In this document: positions 46,691 to 55,336 of the stretch, piece after piece
How positions within the stretch are numbered: position 1 is the first letter of the stretch
How the letters are laid out: each line of letters opens with the position of its first letter
Assembly (NCBI RefSeq): GCF_039621805.1
Contig: NZ_CP155074.1
Span: 1,984,001 to 2,048,000, forward strand
DNA length: 64,000 bases
Reading direction: 5' to 3'
Source: Paraburkholderia sp. PREW-6R
GTDB lineage: Bacteria > Pseudomonadota > Gammaproteobacteria > Burkholderiales > Burkholderiaceae
Made by a program: the position numbers and the translations under genes
Notes under the pieces: generated by a model
Told to the model about the DNA's origin: nothing
What the model saw: the letters and a program-made list of their open reading frames with translations, nothing else
The model's database searches: none

Positions 46691-48337
46691 ATGAAAGTCA
46701 AACATAACGCGGCGCCTCTGCGCCGCCGGGTCCTGCCGTCTGTTCTCGTTGCCATGCTGTTGTGCGAGGCGGCGCCAGCCGTGGTGGCTCAATCCAGCTA
46801 CTCCGCAACCCAGGATAGTCCTGCCGCCGGCACGCGAGTGCTCGACATGTTCCGTGGCGAAGTACGGATCCTCCATATTCCGGGAACGATCAAACGCATC
46901 GCCATTGGTGACGGCAAGCTGATTACCGCCAACGTGGTCGACGGCAGCCTGGTACTGCTTGGCGAGAAGGACGGCATCACGTCGCTCGTCGTGTGGAACC
47001 AGAAGGGCATCGCGCTGCAAACTACCGTCCGTATAGCGAAAGCGGAAGTCAGCGCGTCGGTGGGACAGTTGCGCGCGGTGCTCAAGCCCGTGTCGGGACT
47101 GCACATCGATGCAATCGGCTCGAATATCGTGCTTTCCGGCGTGATCCATCGCGACATGGCGAATATCGTGAAGGCCGCGACGCACGACATGACGAACGTC
47201 GTCGACACCACCACGGTCGACGAAGGCGACGCGCTGCGCAAAACCGTGCACTTCAAGGTACAGATCATGGAAGTGACGCGCAACGGCCAGCGCAATCTCG
47301 GCATTGCGTGGGACAGCGCATTCAAAGGGCCGCAGATCGGCGGGGCGGCGACCGTTGCAACCGGCGCGGCCAAGGCCGCCGTCGCGGGAACGAGTTATTT
47401 CCTCGCGGGCATTGCCTCGAACATCACGTCGCAAATCAACTTTGCCGTGGAAAACGGCGACGCGTACGTGCTTGCGGCCCCGGAGCTGAACACGAAGAGC
47501 GGCGGAACGGCGAGTTTCCTCGCGGGCGGCCAGGTGCCGATTCCGCAGTCAGGCGCGCTCGGCACGACAAGCGTCGAGTACAAGGACTACGGTATCAAGC
47601 TGAGCATCATTCCGGTGGTGGACGCGAACAACATTATCTCGGCGCATCTCACTACGGAAATCAGTCAGATCGACCCATCCGTGACGTATGCCGGCATGCC
47701 GGGTTTTCTGACTCGCAACACGAGTTCGGACATCTCAATGCGAGCGGGCGAAACGCTGGCTATTTCCGGACTGATCAGTGCGGACGCGACGAATGATTCC
47801 AACGGCATGCCATTCCTCAGCCAGGTGCCGATCATCGGACAGCTGTTCCGCTCCGACGCGTTCCGGTCCAAGAAAAGCGATCTCGTGATCTTCGTGACTC
47901 CGGTGATCTCAGACCCGGATCTGGCGCCGAACACGAACCTGCTCACGCGTGCCGACAGAATCGACGAAAGCTTCCGCAAGGAGTACGGCAATCCGAATCC
48001 ACTCATCGCCGACAAAGACAAGGCGAATCACACGACTGCGCCGCGTCAACCGATCGGGCCCACGCCTGCGTTGATTCCCACTCCGATCCGCAGCACGTTG
48101 CAGCAGGCAGCGCCAGCTGAACCGCGGGCGCAACCGTCGTCCGTCGATGCCGCTGGGCCGCTGCCGCCACCCCGTCCTTACACAGGCGTGCCGCCAGTGG
48201 GCGTCGCCGAGGCGCTTCGCGCGCTGAGCAGCGAGCAGCAGCCGCAAGCCACCCGGCCGCCCGTTTCGACGCAACCCGCGTCGAATGGAAAAACATCGGC
48301 GCAACAGGTCGGCGTGCTCGGCACGTCGGCGGAGTAA
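46691..48337 (+). CDS. rcpA: Tad pilus outer-membrane secretin RcpA/CpaC
   Basis: 548 residues. Signal peptide (cleavage near VVAQ, about 34), an N-terminal BON/pilus-secretin N-domain (about 45-200; IKRIAIGDGKLITANVV), then the secretin beta-barrel domain (about 210-430) with GGQVPIPQSGALGTTSVEYKD, MRAGETLAISGLI, the tail VPIIGQLFR and SKKSDLVIFVTP. The last 110 residues are a Pro/Ala/Gln-rich extension. It forms the outer-membrane pore through which the Flp pilus leaves. Confidence 0.94.
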   Translation: MKVKHNAAPLRRRVLPSVLVAMLLCEAAPAVVAQSSYSATQDSPAAGTRVLDMFRGEVRILHIPGTIKRIAIGDGKLITANVVDGSLVLLGEKDGITSLVVWNQKGIALQTTVRIAKAEVSASVGQLRAVLKPVSGLHIDAIGSNIVLSGVIHRDMANIVKAATHDMTNVVDTTTVDEGDALRKTVHFKVQIMEVTRNGQRNLGIAWDSAFKGPQIGGAATVATGAAKAAVAGTSYFLAGIASNITSQINFAVENGDAYVLAAPELNTKSGGTASFLAGGQVPIPQSGALGTTSVEYKDYGIKLSIIPVVDANNIISAHLTTEISQIDPSVTYAGMPGFLTRNTSSDISMRAGETLAISGLISADATNDSNGMPFLSQVPIIGQLFRSDAFRSKKSDLVIFVTPVISDPDLAPNTNLLTRADRIDESFRKEYGNPNPLIADKDKANHTTAPRQPIGPTPALIPTPIRSTLQQAAPAEPRAQPSSVDAAGPLPPPRPYTGVPPVGVAEALRALSSEQQPQATRPPVSTQPASNGKTSAQQVGVLGTSAE

Positions 48338-48358
48338 GTGCACAACGCGGATACCACC

Positions 48359-50320
48359 ATGCTCAATCTTCAGGTACACACGCGCAATGCGCCGGTTCGG
48401 CTGCTTCAGCTCGATCAGGGTTGCACGATCGGCAAGGACGCGAGCTGTGACGTGATCGTCAAGGGTTTGCTCATCGGCAAACTGCAAGCGCGGATAGTAA
48501 GAGAACACAACGCTTATTACATCGAGGACCAGGGCGGCATTGCGGCAACGCTGGTCAACGGTTCGCCGATCACGCGCTACGGTCCGCTCACCGAAGCGGA
48601 TCAGATAGAAATCGGCGTCACGACCATCAGGATCGCCCGCGACGCCTCTGTGTCGCGGTCTGTGTCACCGACCCATCACGGCGCGCAGAGCGCGCAGCAT
48701 GCGGCTCACGCGCCGGTTGCAACGCTGCCAGTCGATCACCCTGTTGCGTCGACGATGGGCGGGACCACCCAGCCAGCGGCACAACATCACGCGCGTGAGC
48801 AACAGGAGCCTTTTTTTGCGGCAGCGGCTCCCGCTTCGTTCACGGCGTCGCCGCAGTCGGAGCGATCTTATTTTCCGCCGACAACATCGCTCCCCGCTCT
48901 CAACGCTTTGCACACGCTCCCACAGCATGAAGGCGCGGCCGCGACCAATCATGCTGTCACGCCGGGGCTTGAGCCGTTACTGCCCAGGCCAATCGCGTCA
49001 ACGAAAAAGAGCGCGGCAACGCAACTGCCGGTTGCGCCCATCAACAGTCCGCACGGCATCGAACTGCGCAAGCAGGCGCATATGAAGGTGATCGCGGCGC
49101 TCGACCTCCGGCGTCTGAACGTAGCGCGCATGGAAGAGGACGAACTGCGCAAAACCGTAAGCGCCGCCCTCGACGATATCCTGAATCACGACACCAGTTT
49201 TCGCACCGCCGATATCCCGCTCGACGCTCTGAAGAAAAGCGTCTTCGACGAAATTATCGGCCTCGGACCACTCGAGGAATTGCTGGCCGATCCGACGGTG
49301 TCGGAAATCATGGTGAATTGCCACAACGAAATTTTCATCGAGCAATATGGCCAACTGACCCGCTCGCCGGTGATCTTCACCGACGACCGCGCGGTACTCG
49401 GCGCGATCGAACGAATCGTTGCACCCATTGGCCGCCGCATCGACGAAAGCTCGCCGATGGTCGACGCCCGGCTCTCCGACGGGTCGCGCGTGAACGCCGT
49501 GATTCCGCCGCTCGCATTGAAGGGGCCGAGCATGACGATCCGCAAATTTTCCAGGCAGAAACTGGGCGGCGAAGATCTGGTTCGCTTCGGTTCCCTGTCG
49601 GAGGACATGCTCGAATTCCTGCACACCGCGGTCAGGGAAGGCGCCAACATCATCATCTCCGGCGGCACGGGCTCGGGCAAGACGACGCTGCTGAACGTGC
49701 TGTCCAACTACATTCCTGACGACGAACGCATCGTCACGGTGGAGGATGCAGCGGAGTTGCAGCTGTCCCAGCCCAATCTCGTCTGCCTCGAAGCGCGCCC
49801 CGCGAACATGGAAGGCAAAGGCGCGGTGCCCATTCGCGACCTCGTGAAGAACTGCCTGCGGATGCGGCCGGACCGCATCGTGATCGGCGAGTGTCGCGGC
49901 GGCGAGGCGCTAGACATGCTACAGGCGATGAACACAGGCCACGACGGCTCGCTCACCACCGCGCACGCCAACACCCCGCGTGACTGCATCGCGCGACTCG
50001 AAGTGATGACGCTGATGGCGGGTCTCGATCTGCCCGTGCAGGCCATTCGTGAGCAGATCAGTTCGGCGGTGGACATCATCGTGCAGCAGTCGCGTTTTTC
50101 CTGCGGGTCACGCCGCGTGACGCACGTGACCGAAGTGAGCGGCATGGAATCCGGCGTCATTACCTTGCAGGACGTGTTCGTCTTCAAGGAGGAAGGTTTC
50201 GGCGACGACGGCAAGATTCAGGGCAAGTTCGTGTCCACGGCGTATATACCCGACTTCTACCAGGAATTGATTCGCCGGCGCATTCCGGTGAACACGGGCA
50301 TTTTCACGCGCGTCGAATGA
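48359..50320 (+). CDS. tadA: TadA/CpaF pilus ATPase with N-terminal FHA domain
   Basis: 653 residues. Residues about 10-95 are a forkhead-associated fold (CTIGKDASCDVIVKG, then YYIEDQGG, LVNGSPI and DQIEIG); residues 100-215 are a Gln/Pro/Ser/Thr-rich linker; about 235-650 is the secretion ATPase. The Walker A motif GGTGSGKTT lies near 435-443, and CLRMRPDRIVIGECRGGEALDML gives the Walker B/Asp-box region, with HANTPRDCIARLE behind. In the FHA part the usual SxxH is LIGKLQAR, so phosphothreonine binding is uncertain. The ATG at 48359 is used; an in-frame GTG exists at 48338. It powers pilus extension together with TadB/TadC. Confidence 0.93.
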   Translation: MLNLQVHTRNAPVRLLQLDQGCTIGKDASCDVIVKGLLIGKLQARIVREHNAYYIEDQGGIAATLVNGSPITRYGPLTEADQIEIGVTTIRIARDASVSRSVSPTHHGAQSAQHAAHAPVATLPVDHPVASTMGGTTQPAAQHHAREQQEPFFAAAAPASFTASPQSERSYFPPTTSLPALNALHTLPQHEGAAATNHAVTPGLEPLLPRPIASTKKSAATQLPVAPINSPHGIELRKQAHMKVIAALDLRRLNVARMEEDELRKTVSAALDDILNHDTSFRTADIPLDALKKSVFDEIIGLGPLEELLADPTVSEIMVNCHNEIFIEQYGQLTRSPVIFTDDRAVLGAIERIVAPIGRRIDESSPMVDARLSDGSRVNAVIPPLALKGPSMTIRKFSRQKLGGEDLVRFGSLSEDMLEFLHTAVREGANIIISGGTGSGKTTLLNVLSNYIPDDERIVTVEDAAELQLSQPNLVCLEARPANMEGKGAVPIRDLVKNCLRMRPDRIVIGECRGGEALDMLQAMNTGHDGSLTTAHANTPRDCIARLEVMTLMAGLDLPVQAIREQISSAVDIIVQQSRFSCGSRRVTHVTEVSGMESGVITLQDVFVFKEEGFGDDGKIQGKFVSTAYIPDFYQELIRRRIPVNTGIFTRVE

Positions 50321-50330
50321 GAGTCTGGAC

Positions 50331-51179
50331 ATGAGTCTTCCCATTATTCTCGGCCTGGCTTTCTTCGGCAGCCTGCTGGTGATCTTCCTCGTGTCGCGCA
50401 TGGGCACCGCCACGATCAGCAAAAGTTCACGTCAGATGGCGGGCGAAATCGAGTCTTCGCTTGCCGACGCGTTCGTATTCGTCAACCGGCAGAAGGCCGC
50501 TGCGTGGAGCATGGCGGGCATGATCGGATTGCCGGTCATCGTGTTTCTCGTCAGCCGCAGCTTTCTGGTTGCGCTCGCGTCGATACCGCTTGCCATGATG
50601 CTGCCGAAGCAATACATCAAGCGCATGCAAAAAAAGCGTATCGATACGCTGGAAAAGCAGTTGCCCGATGCGCTGCTCATGATGTCCGGCGCGCTGCGTG
50701 CCGGCGCAAGCTTTCCCTCTTCACTCGAAGCGGTGATTTACGAAATGGCACCTCCTATTTCGCAGGAATTCGACTTGCTGATGCGCGAAATCCGGCTCGG
50801 CATCGACATGGATGTTGCGATGCGCAATCTGGAGAGGCGTGTTCCGATTCCCGACTTTCTGATGATGACGGCGGCCGTCACGATCGCACGTGAAGTGGGC
50901 GGCAATCTGGCCGAAGCGCTCGAGTCGGTCGCCCGCACGTTGCGTGAAAAGCTGCAGATGGAAGGCAAGATCAAGGCGCTCACGTCGCAGGGCCGCATGC
51001 AGGGGATCGTGATGACCTGCCTGCCGCTCTTTCTGATGCTCGTTCTGCGCTTCATGGAACCCAAAGCAATGGCGCCGCTATTCGACGAACCGGTCGGCTG
51101 GGCCACATTGAGCGTGATCGCCGTGATGGAGTTTCTCGGCTACGTGTCGATCACCCGCATCACCAATATCGATGTCTGA
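50331..51179 (+). CDS. tadB: Tad pilus inner-membrane platform protein TadB
   Basis: 282 residues of the type II secretion F-domain family. Hydrophobic segments at the N-terminus (two helices before 90) and two at the C-terminus flank the cytoplasmic domain EKQLPDALLMMSGALRAGASFPSSLEAV ... EVGGNLAEALESVARTLREK. It begins 10 bp after tadA and is followed 3 bp later by tadC, with which it forms the platform that transmits ATPase movement. Confidence 0.93.
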   Translation: MSLPIILGLAFFGSLLVIFLVSRMGTATISKSSRQMAGEIESSLADAFVFVNRQKAAAWSMAGMIGLPVIVFLVSRSFLVALASIPLAMMLPKQYIKRMQKKRIDTLEKQLPDALLMMSGALRAGASFPSSLEAVIYEMAPPISQEFDLLMREIRLGIDMDVAMRNLERRVPIPDFLMMTAAVTIAREVGGNLAEALESVARTLREKLQMEGKIKALTSQGRMQGIVMTCLPLFLMLVLRFMEPKAMAPLFDEPVGWATLSVIAVMEFLGYVSITRITNIDV

Positions 51180-51182
51180 CCT

Positions 51183-52064
51183 ATGCTGCTCATCATTGCG
51201 CTCGTCATGAGTCTCGGGCTGATTGCGTTCATCGCAATCGGCTACAAGTCGATCAACGGTCTGGCTGGCGCCGTCCCGCCGGAAGATCGCACGTTCCTCG
51301 ATCCGCTGCCGAAGTCGCTGCGCCCGCTATGGCCGCTCGTGAATTTCGTGGTTCACCACTTCGGCGACAGATTCAGCCCAAAGCTCGTCGACAAGACCGA
51401 CCTGCAATTGCGGCTTACGTCGCTTACGTTCCTGATGAATGCGCGCCAGTTCATCGCGCTGTCGATCATCGGCGCGGTCGGCATGGCGCTCGTCGTGTTG
51501 CTGCTGATGCTCGCGCTCGGCATGTTCTCGATGCTCGCGCTCATTCTCGCGGCCGCGCTCGGTTATTTCTATCCGCGCATCTGGACGCGTGACGTGCGCC
51601 GCCGCCGCGTCGCCCAGATTCTCAGGCATCTGCCGATCTATCTCGACTTTCTCACGCTCGCCGTCGAGGCAGGTCTGAACATCAATGGCGCGATTCAGAA
51701 GGCGGTCGAGAAGGGCCCGGAAGGCCCGTTGCGTCGAGAACTCGAACACGTTTTGCGCGACCTCAAGTCGGGACTGAACCGGATGGAATCGCTGCGCCGC
51801 CTCGACGACCGTCTGCGCATCAAGGAAATGACGAACCTCGTGAGCACCATCGTGCAGGCGGAACGCATGGGCTCGGGGCTTGCCAAGTCGCTGCGCTTCC
51901 AGTCCGAGCAACGCCGCTCCGAACGTTTCCAGCGCGCGGAAAAGCAGGCGATGGAAGCGCCGGTGAAGCTCGTCTTCCCGTTGTTGATCTTCATTTTTCC
52001 AGTGACGTTTATCGTGCTTGGATTTCCGATCGTGATGAAATTCGTGCAGGAGGGCTTGCTGTGA
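51183..52064 (+). CDS. tadC: Tad pilus inner-membrane platform protein TadC
   Basis: 293 residues, second F-domain protein. Core LRHLPIYLDFLTLAVEAGLNINGAIQKAVEKGPEGPLRREL and IVQAERMGSGLAKSLRFQSEQRRSERFQRAEKQAMEAPVKLVFPLLIFIFPVTFIVL match TadC closely. It overlaps the DUF192 gene by 4 bp (GTGA, 52061-52064). Confidence 0.93.
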   Translation: MLLIIALVMSLGLIAFIAIGYKSINGLAGAVPPEDRTFLDPLPKSLRPLWPLVNFVVHHFGDRFSPKLVDKTDLQLRLTSLTFLMNARQFIALSIIGAVGMALVVLLLMLALGMFSMLALILAAALGYFYPRIWTRDVRRRRVAQILRHLPIYLDFLTLAVEAGLNINGAIQKAVEKGPEGPLRRELEHVLRDLKSGLNRMESLRRLDDRLRIKEMTNLVSTIVQAERMGSGLAKSLRFQSEQRRSERFQRAEKQAMEAPVKLVFPLLIFIFPVTFIVLGFPIVMKFVQEGLL

Positions 52065-52411
52065 AAGTCGCGCGACTTTATGCCGAAGGCCGCGATACGA
52101 CTGTTCAGGTGTCGGTCACGCAGACCGCTGGAGAACGCATGCGCGGCTTGCTCGGCCGGGACGATCTTGCATCCGGCGAGGCATTGCTGCTGACACGCTG
52201 TGGCTCGGTACACACGTTCGGCATGCGCTTTTCAATAGACGTGGTGTTTCTCGACCGCCGCCAGCAAATCGTCGCGATCCATTATGCGGTGCCAAAGCAC
52301 CGTATCGTGTTCAGCCTTCGCGCGACCGAAACGCTTGAAATGCCTGCTTATTCCGCGCGAACCCATGGGCTCGCTGTCGGCGACCAGCTCGTATTCGAGG
52401 TCTTGTCATGA
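52061..52411 (+). CDS. DUF192 family protein
   Basis: 116 residues from a GTG start that overlaps the tadC stop. The family pattern is complete: ERMRGLLGRDDL, EALLLTRCGSVHTFGMRFSIDVVFLD, IVAIHYAVPKHRI and LEMPAYSARTHGLAVGDQL. There is no signal peptide, so it should be cytoplasmic. Function of DUF192 is unknown; the position between tadC and a TadE gene, with overlaps on both sides, ties it to the pilus. Confidence 0.88.
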   Translation: MKVARLYAEGRDTTVQVSVTQTAGERMRGLLGRDDLASGEALLLTRCGSVHTFGMRFSIDVVFLDRRQQIVAIHYAVPKHRIVFSLRATETLEMPAYSARTHGLAVGDQLVFEVLS

Positions 52412-53250
52412 GAGGTTCGTGTTCCAAGCCGCAACGGGTTCGGTGGGCCAGGCCGCGTATAGCGCGCGGCGCGCGCCGGTTCCGGCAGTTGGGGCAGTCG
52501 ATGACCGAATTCCTCATCGTCGCGCCCGCGCTGCTGTTCGTCTGCTTTGGCACGTTGCAGTTCGTGCTGCTGTATCAGGCGAAATCCACGCTAGACGTCG
52601 CGGTACTTGAAGCCGCGCGCGAAGGCGCGGTCAATAACGGTTCGATGCAAGCGATGCGCGCCGGCCTTGCACGAGGGCTTGCTCCAATTTACGCTCGCCA
52701 CGCGGATGCGGCCGGGGTCGCCGCGGCACTTGCCAGCGCACAGACCGCGGCCACCCAGTTCAGCATCATTACCGTGCTCAACCCGACGCCGGCTGCGATC
52801 CAGGATTACGCGCGGCCTCGTTACTATCCCGATCAAGCTGCAACGTTCACGGAGATTCCCAATGACTCGCTGATGTATCGGGATTCTTCGGTGCCGCCTG
52901 GCGCAACGTCGGGCATGAATATTCAGGATGCCAATCTTTTGAAAATTCACGTGCACTACTGTTACGACATGTATGTGCCGCTGGTCAACAAGGTGATCTA
53001 CTACGCAACCAATGTGATCGGCACCATCGGGGCTATGGGCATTTTGACACGCGAACCCGCCAGTTCGACTGCTAATCCGGACCCCTATGGAAATCCGCTG
53101 AACGGCGATGCTCTCTGCAAAATCAAGCTCAAGGACGGTATTGCAACGGGCCGCTGGCCCATTTCGCTCGACGCCGAGGCCATTGTCCGTATGCAGTCAC
53201 CGCTGCGGGCCTCGGCGCTGAATGACTCACCGAATCCGACGGGCGATTGA
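52408..53250 (+). CDS. TadE-family pseudopilin
   Basis: 280 residues. A long basic leader (about 28 residues, many Arg) ends in LGQSMTEF, with glutamate at +5 after the cleavage glycine, followed by LIVAPALLFVCFGTLQFVLLYQAKSTLDVAVLEAAREGAV. This last stretch is the standard TadE-like signature. The rest is periplasmic. It overlaps DUF192 by ATGA and the transglycosylase start by one base. Confidence 0.87.
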   Translation: MRGSCSKPQRVRWARPRIARGARRFRQLGQSMTEFLIVAPALLFVCFGTLQFVLLYQAKSTLDVAVLEAAREGAVNNGSMQAMRAGLARGLAPIYARHADAAGVAAALASAQTAATQFSIITVLNPTPAAIQDYARPRYYPDQAATFTEIPNDSLMYRDSSVPPGATSGMNIQDANLLKIHVHYCYDMYVPLVNKVIYYATNVIGTIGAMGILTREPASSTANPDPYGNPLNGDALCKIKLKDGIATGRWPISLDAEAIVRMQSPLRASALNDSPNPTGD

Positions 53251-54122
53251 TGTCGGCTCGCCAAAGTGCAGCGCGAGTCGTTCCGGACGCCGTTTTGTCT
53301 CGGCGTCACCGGGAGGGGCGCGATCCTGAACGGCGCGACGTGTCGCTTCGTTCGTGGCTGATCTGTGGTGCTGCGGCGCTTGCTCACATTCCGCACGACG
53401 CATACGCCGCAGACGCTCGGGTGGCACGATTACATCACGCGTCCGGCGTCGTCATGATCGTAGGCGGCATGGGCGGCGGCGAACTGGGCGCCGTGGCCCC
53501 GTCCATGCGCTCCACCGCTGCTTACGCTCGCGCGCACACGCGTTCAGTCATGGTGACGACGGCGACTCCGGCAACGGCTAGCCCGGCGGCTGAGCCGTCG
53601 GCGTCTGTGGCATCGCGCGTGATGGCATTCGCACCGCTGATCGAAAAGGCCGCGCGCGCTACGCAACTCGACGCCGCATTATTGATGGCTGTGATCGACG
53701 TCGAATCCGGCGGCAATCCACAAGCTGTGTCGCCGAAAGGCGCGTCGGGTCTCATGCAATTGATGCCCGCGACGGGAATGCGACATGGCGCATTTGATCT
53801 GTTCGATCCGCAGCAGAACATCGGCGCGGGTGCGCGCTATCTGCAAGCGCTCCTCCAGCAGTTCGGCGACCTCGCACTCGCGCTTGCCGCCTATAACGCC
53901 GGCGAAGGCGCTGTGCAGAAATCGAACGGCCAAATACCACCCTACGCTGAGACGCTGAGTTACGTGCCGAAAGTGATCGCGCGTTACGGATGGTATCGGG
54001 ACGCTATGCTGGGCACGACCAGCGCATTCATCCAGGAGGTGCGGACGGTGGGGGCGATTCGGCCGATGCATAGGAGCGCGGATGCGCGCGTCCTGTCAGG
54101 TGGAGATGGAGAAGGCGATTAA
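53250..54122 (+). CDS. Lytic transglycosylase (SLT domain)
   Basis: 290 residues. The C-terminal SLT domain (about 130-250) has the catalytic glutamate E152 in MAVIDVESGGNP, then SPKGASGLMQLMPAT, NIGAGARYLQALLQQF and LALAAYNAGEGAV. It cleaves the glycan strand of peptidoglycan, which would open the wall for the pilus channel. The N-terminal 120 residues contain an unusual long, Arg-containing leader and an internal hydrophobic segment SWLICGAAALAHIPHDAYA that may serve as signal. The start is ATG 53250, sharing its A with the TGA of the preceding gene. Last gene of the Tad operon. Confidence 0.9.
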   Translation: MSARQSAARVVPDAVLSRRHREGRDPERRDVSLRSWLICGAAALAHIPHDAYAADARVARLHHASGVVMIVGGMGGGELGAVAPSMRSTAAYARAHTRSVMVTTATPATASPAAEPSASVASRVMAFAPLIEKAARATQLDAALLMAVIDVESGGNPQAVSPKGASGLMQLMPATGMRHGAFDLFDPQQNIGAGARYLQALLQQFGDLALALAAYNAGEGAVQKSNGQIPPYAETLSYVPKVIARYGWYRDAMLGTTSAFIQEVRTVGAIRPMHRSADARVLSGGDGEGD

Positions 54123-54178
54123 GCGGTCGTGCGGCGGCTTAAAGCAAGCATGCCAACAGTTTCGTCGACGCATGCACG

Positions 54179-54559
54179 TCAAAGCGCACATAGACTGAGC
54201 GCGGCCTCGATCGACGTGTTCAGCGCGTCGATCGAGTGACTGACAAGCGGAAAAATGCCCGCGATGCGGCCGCGCTCCCGCGCCCGCGCCGCAGCTTCCA
54301 GCCGCGTCAGCAGAACGAGCAGACCCGTACACCCGAGCACACGCGCGGAACCGGCAATACGATGCGCCGCGCTGGCAACCTGCTCCCACTCGCACTTGTC
54401 GATACTCTCGCGCAGCGAGACGAGCCCGGCGCGATTGGTATTGGCGACCAGTTCGAGCACGCGCGATGCAGCAGCTCGATCTCCGCCCACCAGATCGAGC
54501 GCCGTGGCATAAAGCGAACGATACTCGGCGGCATGAGCGCGTTGATGCTGGTTTGGCAT
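54179..54559 (-). CDS. Stand-alone Hpt (histidine phosphotransfer) protein
   Basis: 126-residue four-helix Hpt protein. The phosphoacceptor is H66 in VASAAHRIAGSARVLG. No kinase domain is attached. The start at 54559 (MPNQHQRAHAAEYRSLYATAL) gives a normal Hpt length. It lies 7 bp after the response regulator gene and should pass phosphate to or from it. It converges on the transglycosylase gene with a 56-bp gap, where I see no clear terminator. Confidence 0.88.
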   Translation of the reverse strand: MPNQHQRAHAAEYRSLYATALDLVGGDRAAASRVLELVANTNRAGLVSLRESIDKCEWEQVASAAHRIAGSARVLGCTGLLVLLTRLEAAARARERGRIAGIFPLVSHSIDALNTSIEAALSLCAL

Positions 54560-54566
54560 GGATTGC

Positions 54567-55208
54567 CTACTGCGCCAGTGCAATCCGGCAGCGTCGCGCC
54601 AGATCAATGAGTTCGACGAGCGACTTCACGCCAAGCTTGTGCATGATGCGCGTCTTGTGACTGCTCACGGTTTTGTTGCTGATAAAAAGCGCCTCGCCAA
54701 TTGCCTTATTCGACATACCCTTAGAGAGCATTTGCAGGATCACCAGTTCCTTATCGGACAGCATCATGACGCGCTCCTCTTCCTTCACCGTTCGCCCGGC
54801 CAGCGCAATCCCCGAGCCGCTCGACGTGACCGGGAAGACGGTGTAGCCCGCAAGCACGGCCTCCACGCCCCGCATGATTTCTTTCATTTCCTGCGACTTG
54901 GCAACGAAACCATGCACGCCTGAGCGCATCGCACGCGGCGCGAACGTCGCGGGGTCGTGGCCGGACAGCACCATCACGCGGATCGCTGGATGTGCCAGCT
55001 TGAGTCGCGGAATGACATCGAGTCCACTGATACGCGGAATGTCCAGGTCGAGTATGGCGAGCACCGGCGCATGCTGTCGGGCCATCTCAACGGCGGATTG
55101 ACCGTTATCGGCTTCGATCACGTCCTCGACGCCCAGAAGTTGCATGAGTTGCATTTTGATGATCATCCGGAACGCAGGGTGATCGTCGATAATCAGAATG
55201 GTGGACAT
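54567..55208 (-). CDS. LuxR/NarL-type response regulator (pilus arm)
   Basis: 213 residues. Receiver with D8-D9, phosphoacceptor D54 (AILDLDIPRISGLDV) and lysine in HGFVAKSQE. LuxR helix-turn-helix near the C-terminus (LSDKELVILQMLSKGMSNKAIGEALFISNKTVSSHKTRI in outline). Same architecture, same aspartate position and same kind of partner as the regulator at 30,927, so the two look like paralogous modules. The likely targets are the flanking pilus and adhesin promoters. Confidence 0.92.
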   Translation of the reverse strand: MSTILIIDDHPAFRMIIKMQLMQLLGVEDVIEADNGQSAVEMARQHAPVLAILDLDIPRISGLDVIPRLKLAHPAIRVMVLSGHDPATFAPRAMRSGVHGFVAKSQEMKEIMRGVEAVLAGYTVFPVTSSGSGIALAGRTVKEEERVMMLSDKELVILQMLSKGMSNKAIGEALFISNKTVSSHKTRIMHKLGVKSLVELIDLARRCRIALAQ

Positions 55209-55336
55209 CGTTCAAATCCTTTAAAGCATCTTTGCCGCGTCAGGCGCCCACGGCGGCTCAAGTCTGCCGGTCAATCAATCCGCACCACGTCACTTCAATT
55301 TCGCGCCGCGAGATCTCGGCGAGCCGAAAAGACTGG

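Noticed and set aside
55209..55336. Frameshifted remains of an OmpA domain behind the short lipoprotein
   Set aside because: Only 128 bp lie before the regulator gene and none of the three frames shows OmpA-like motifs.
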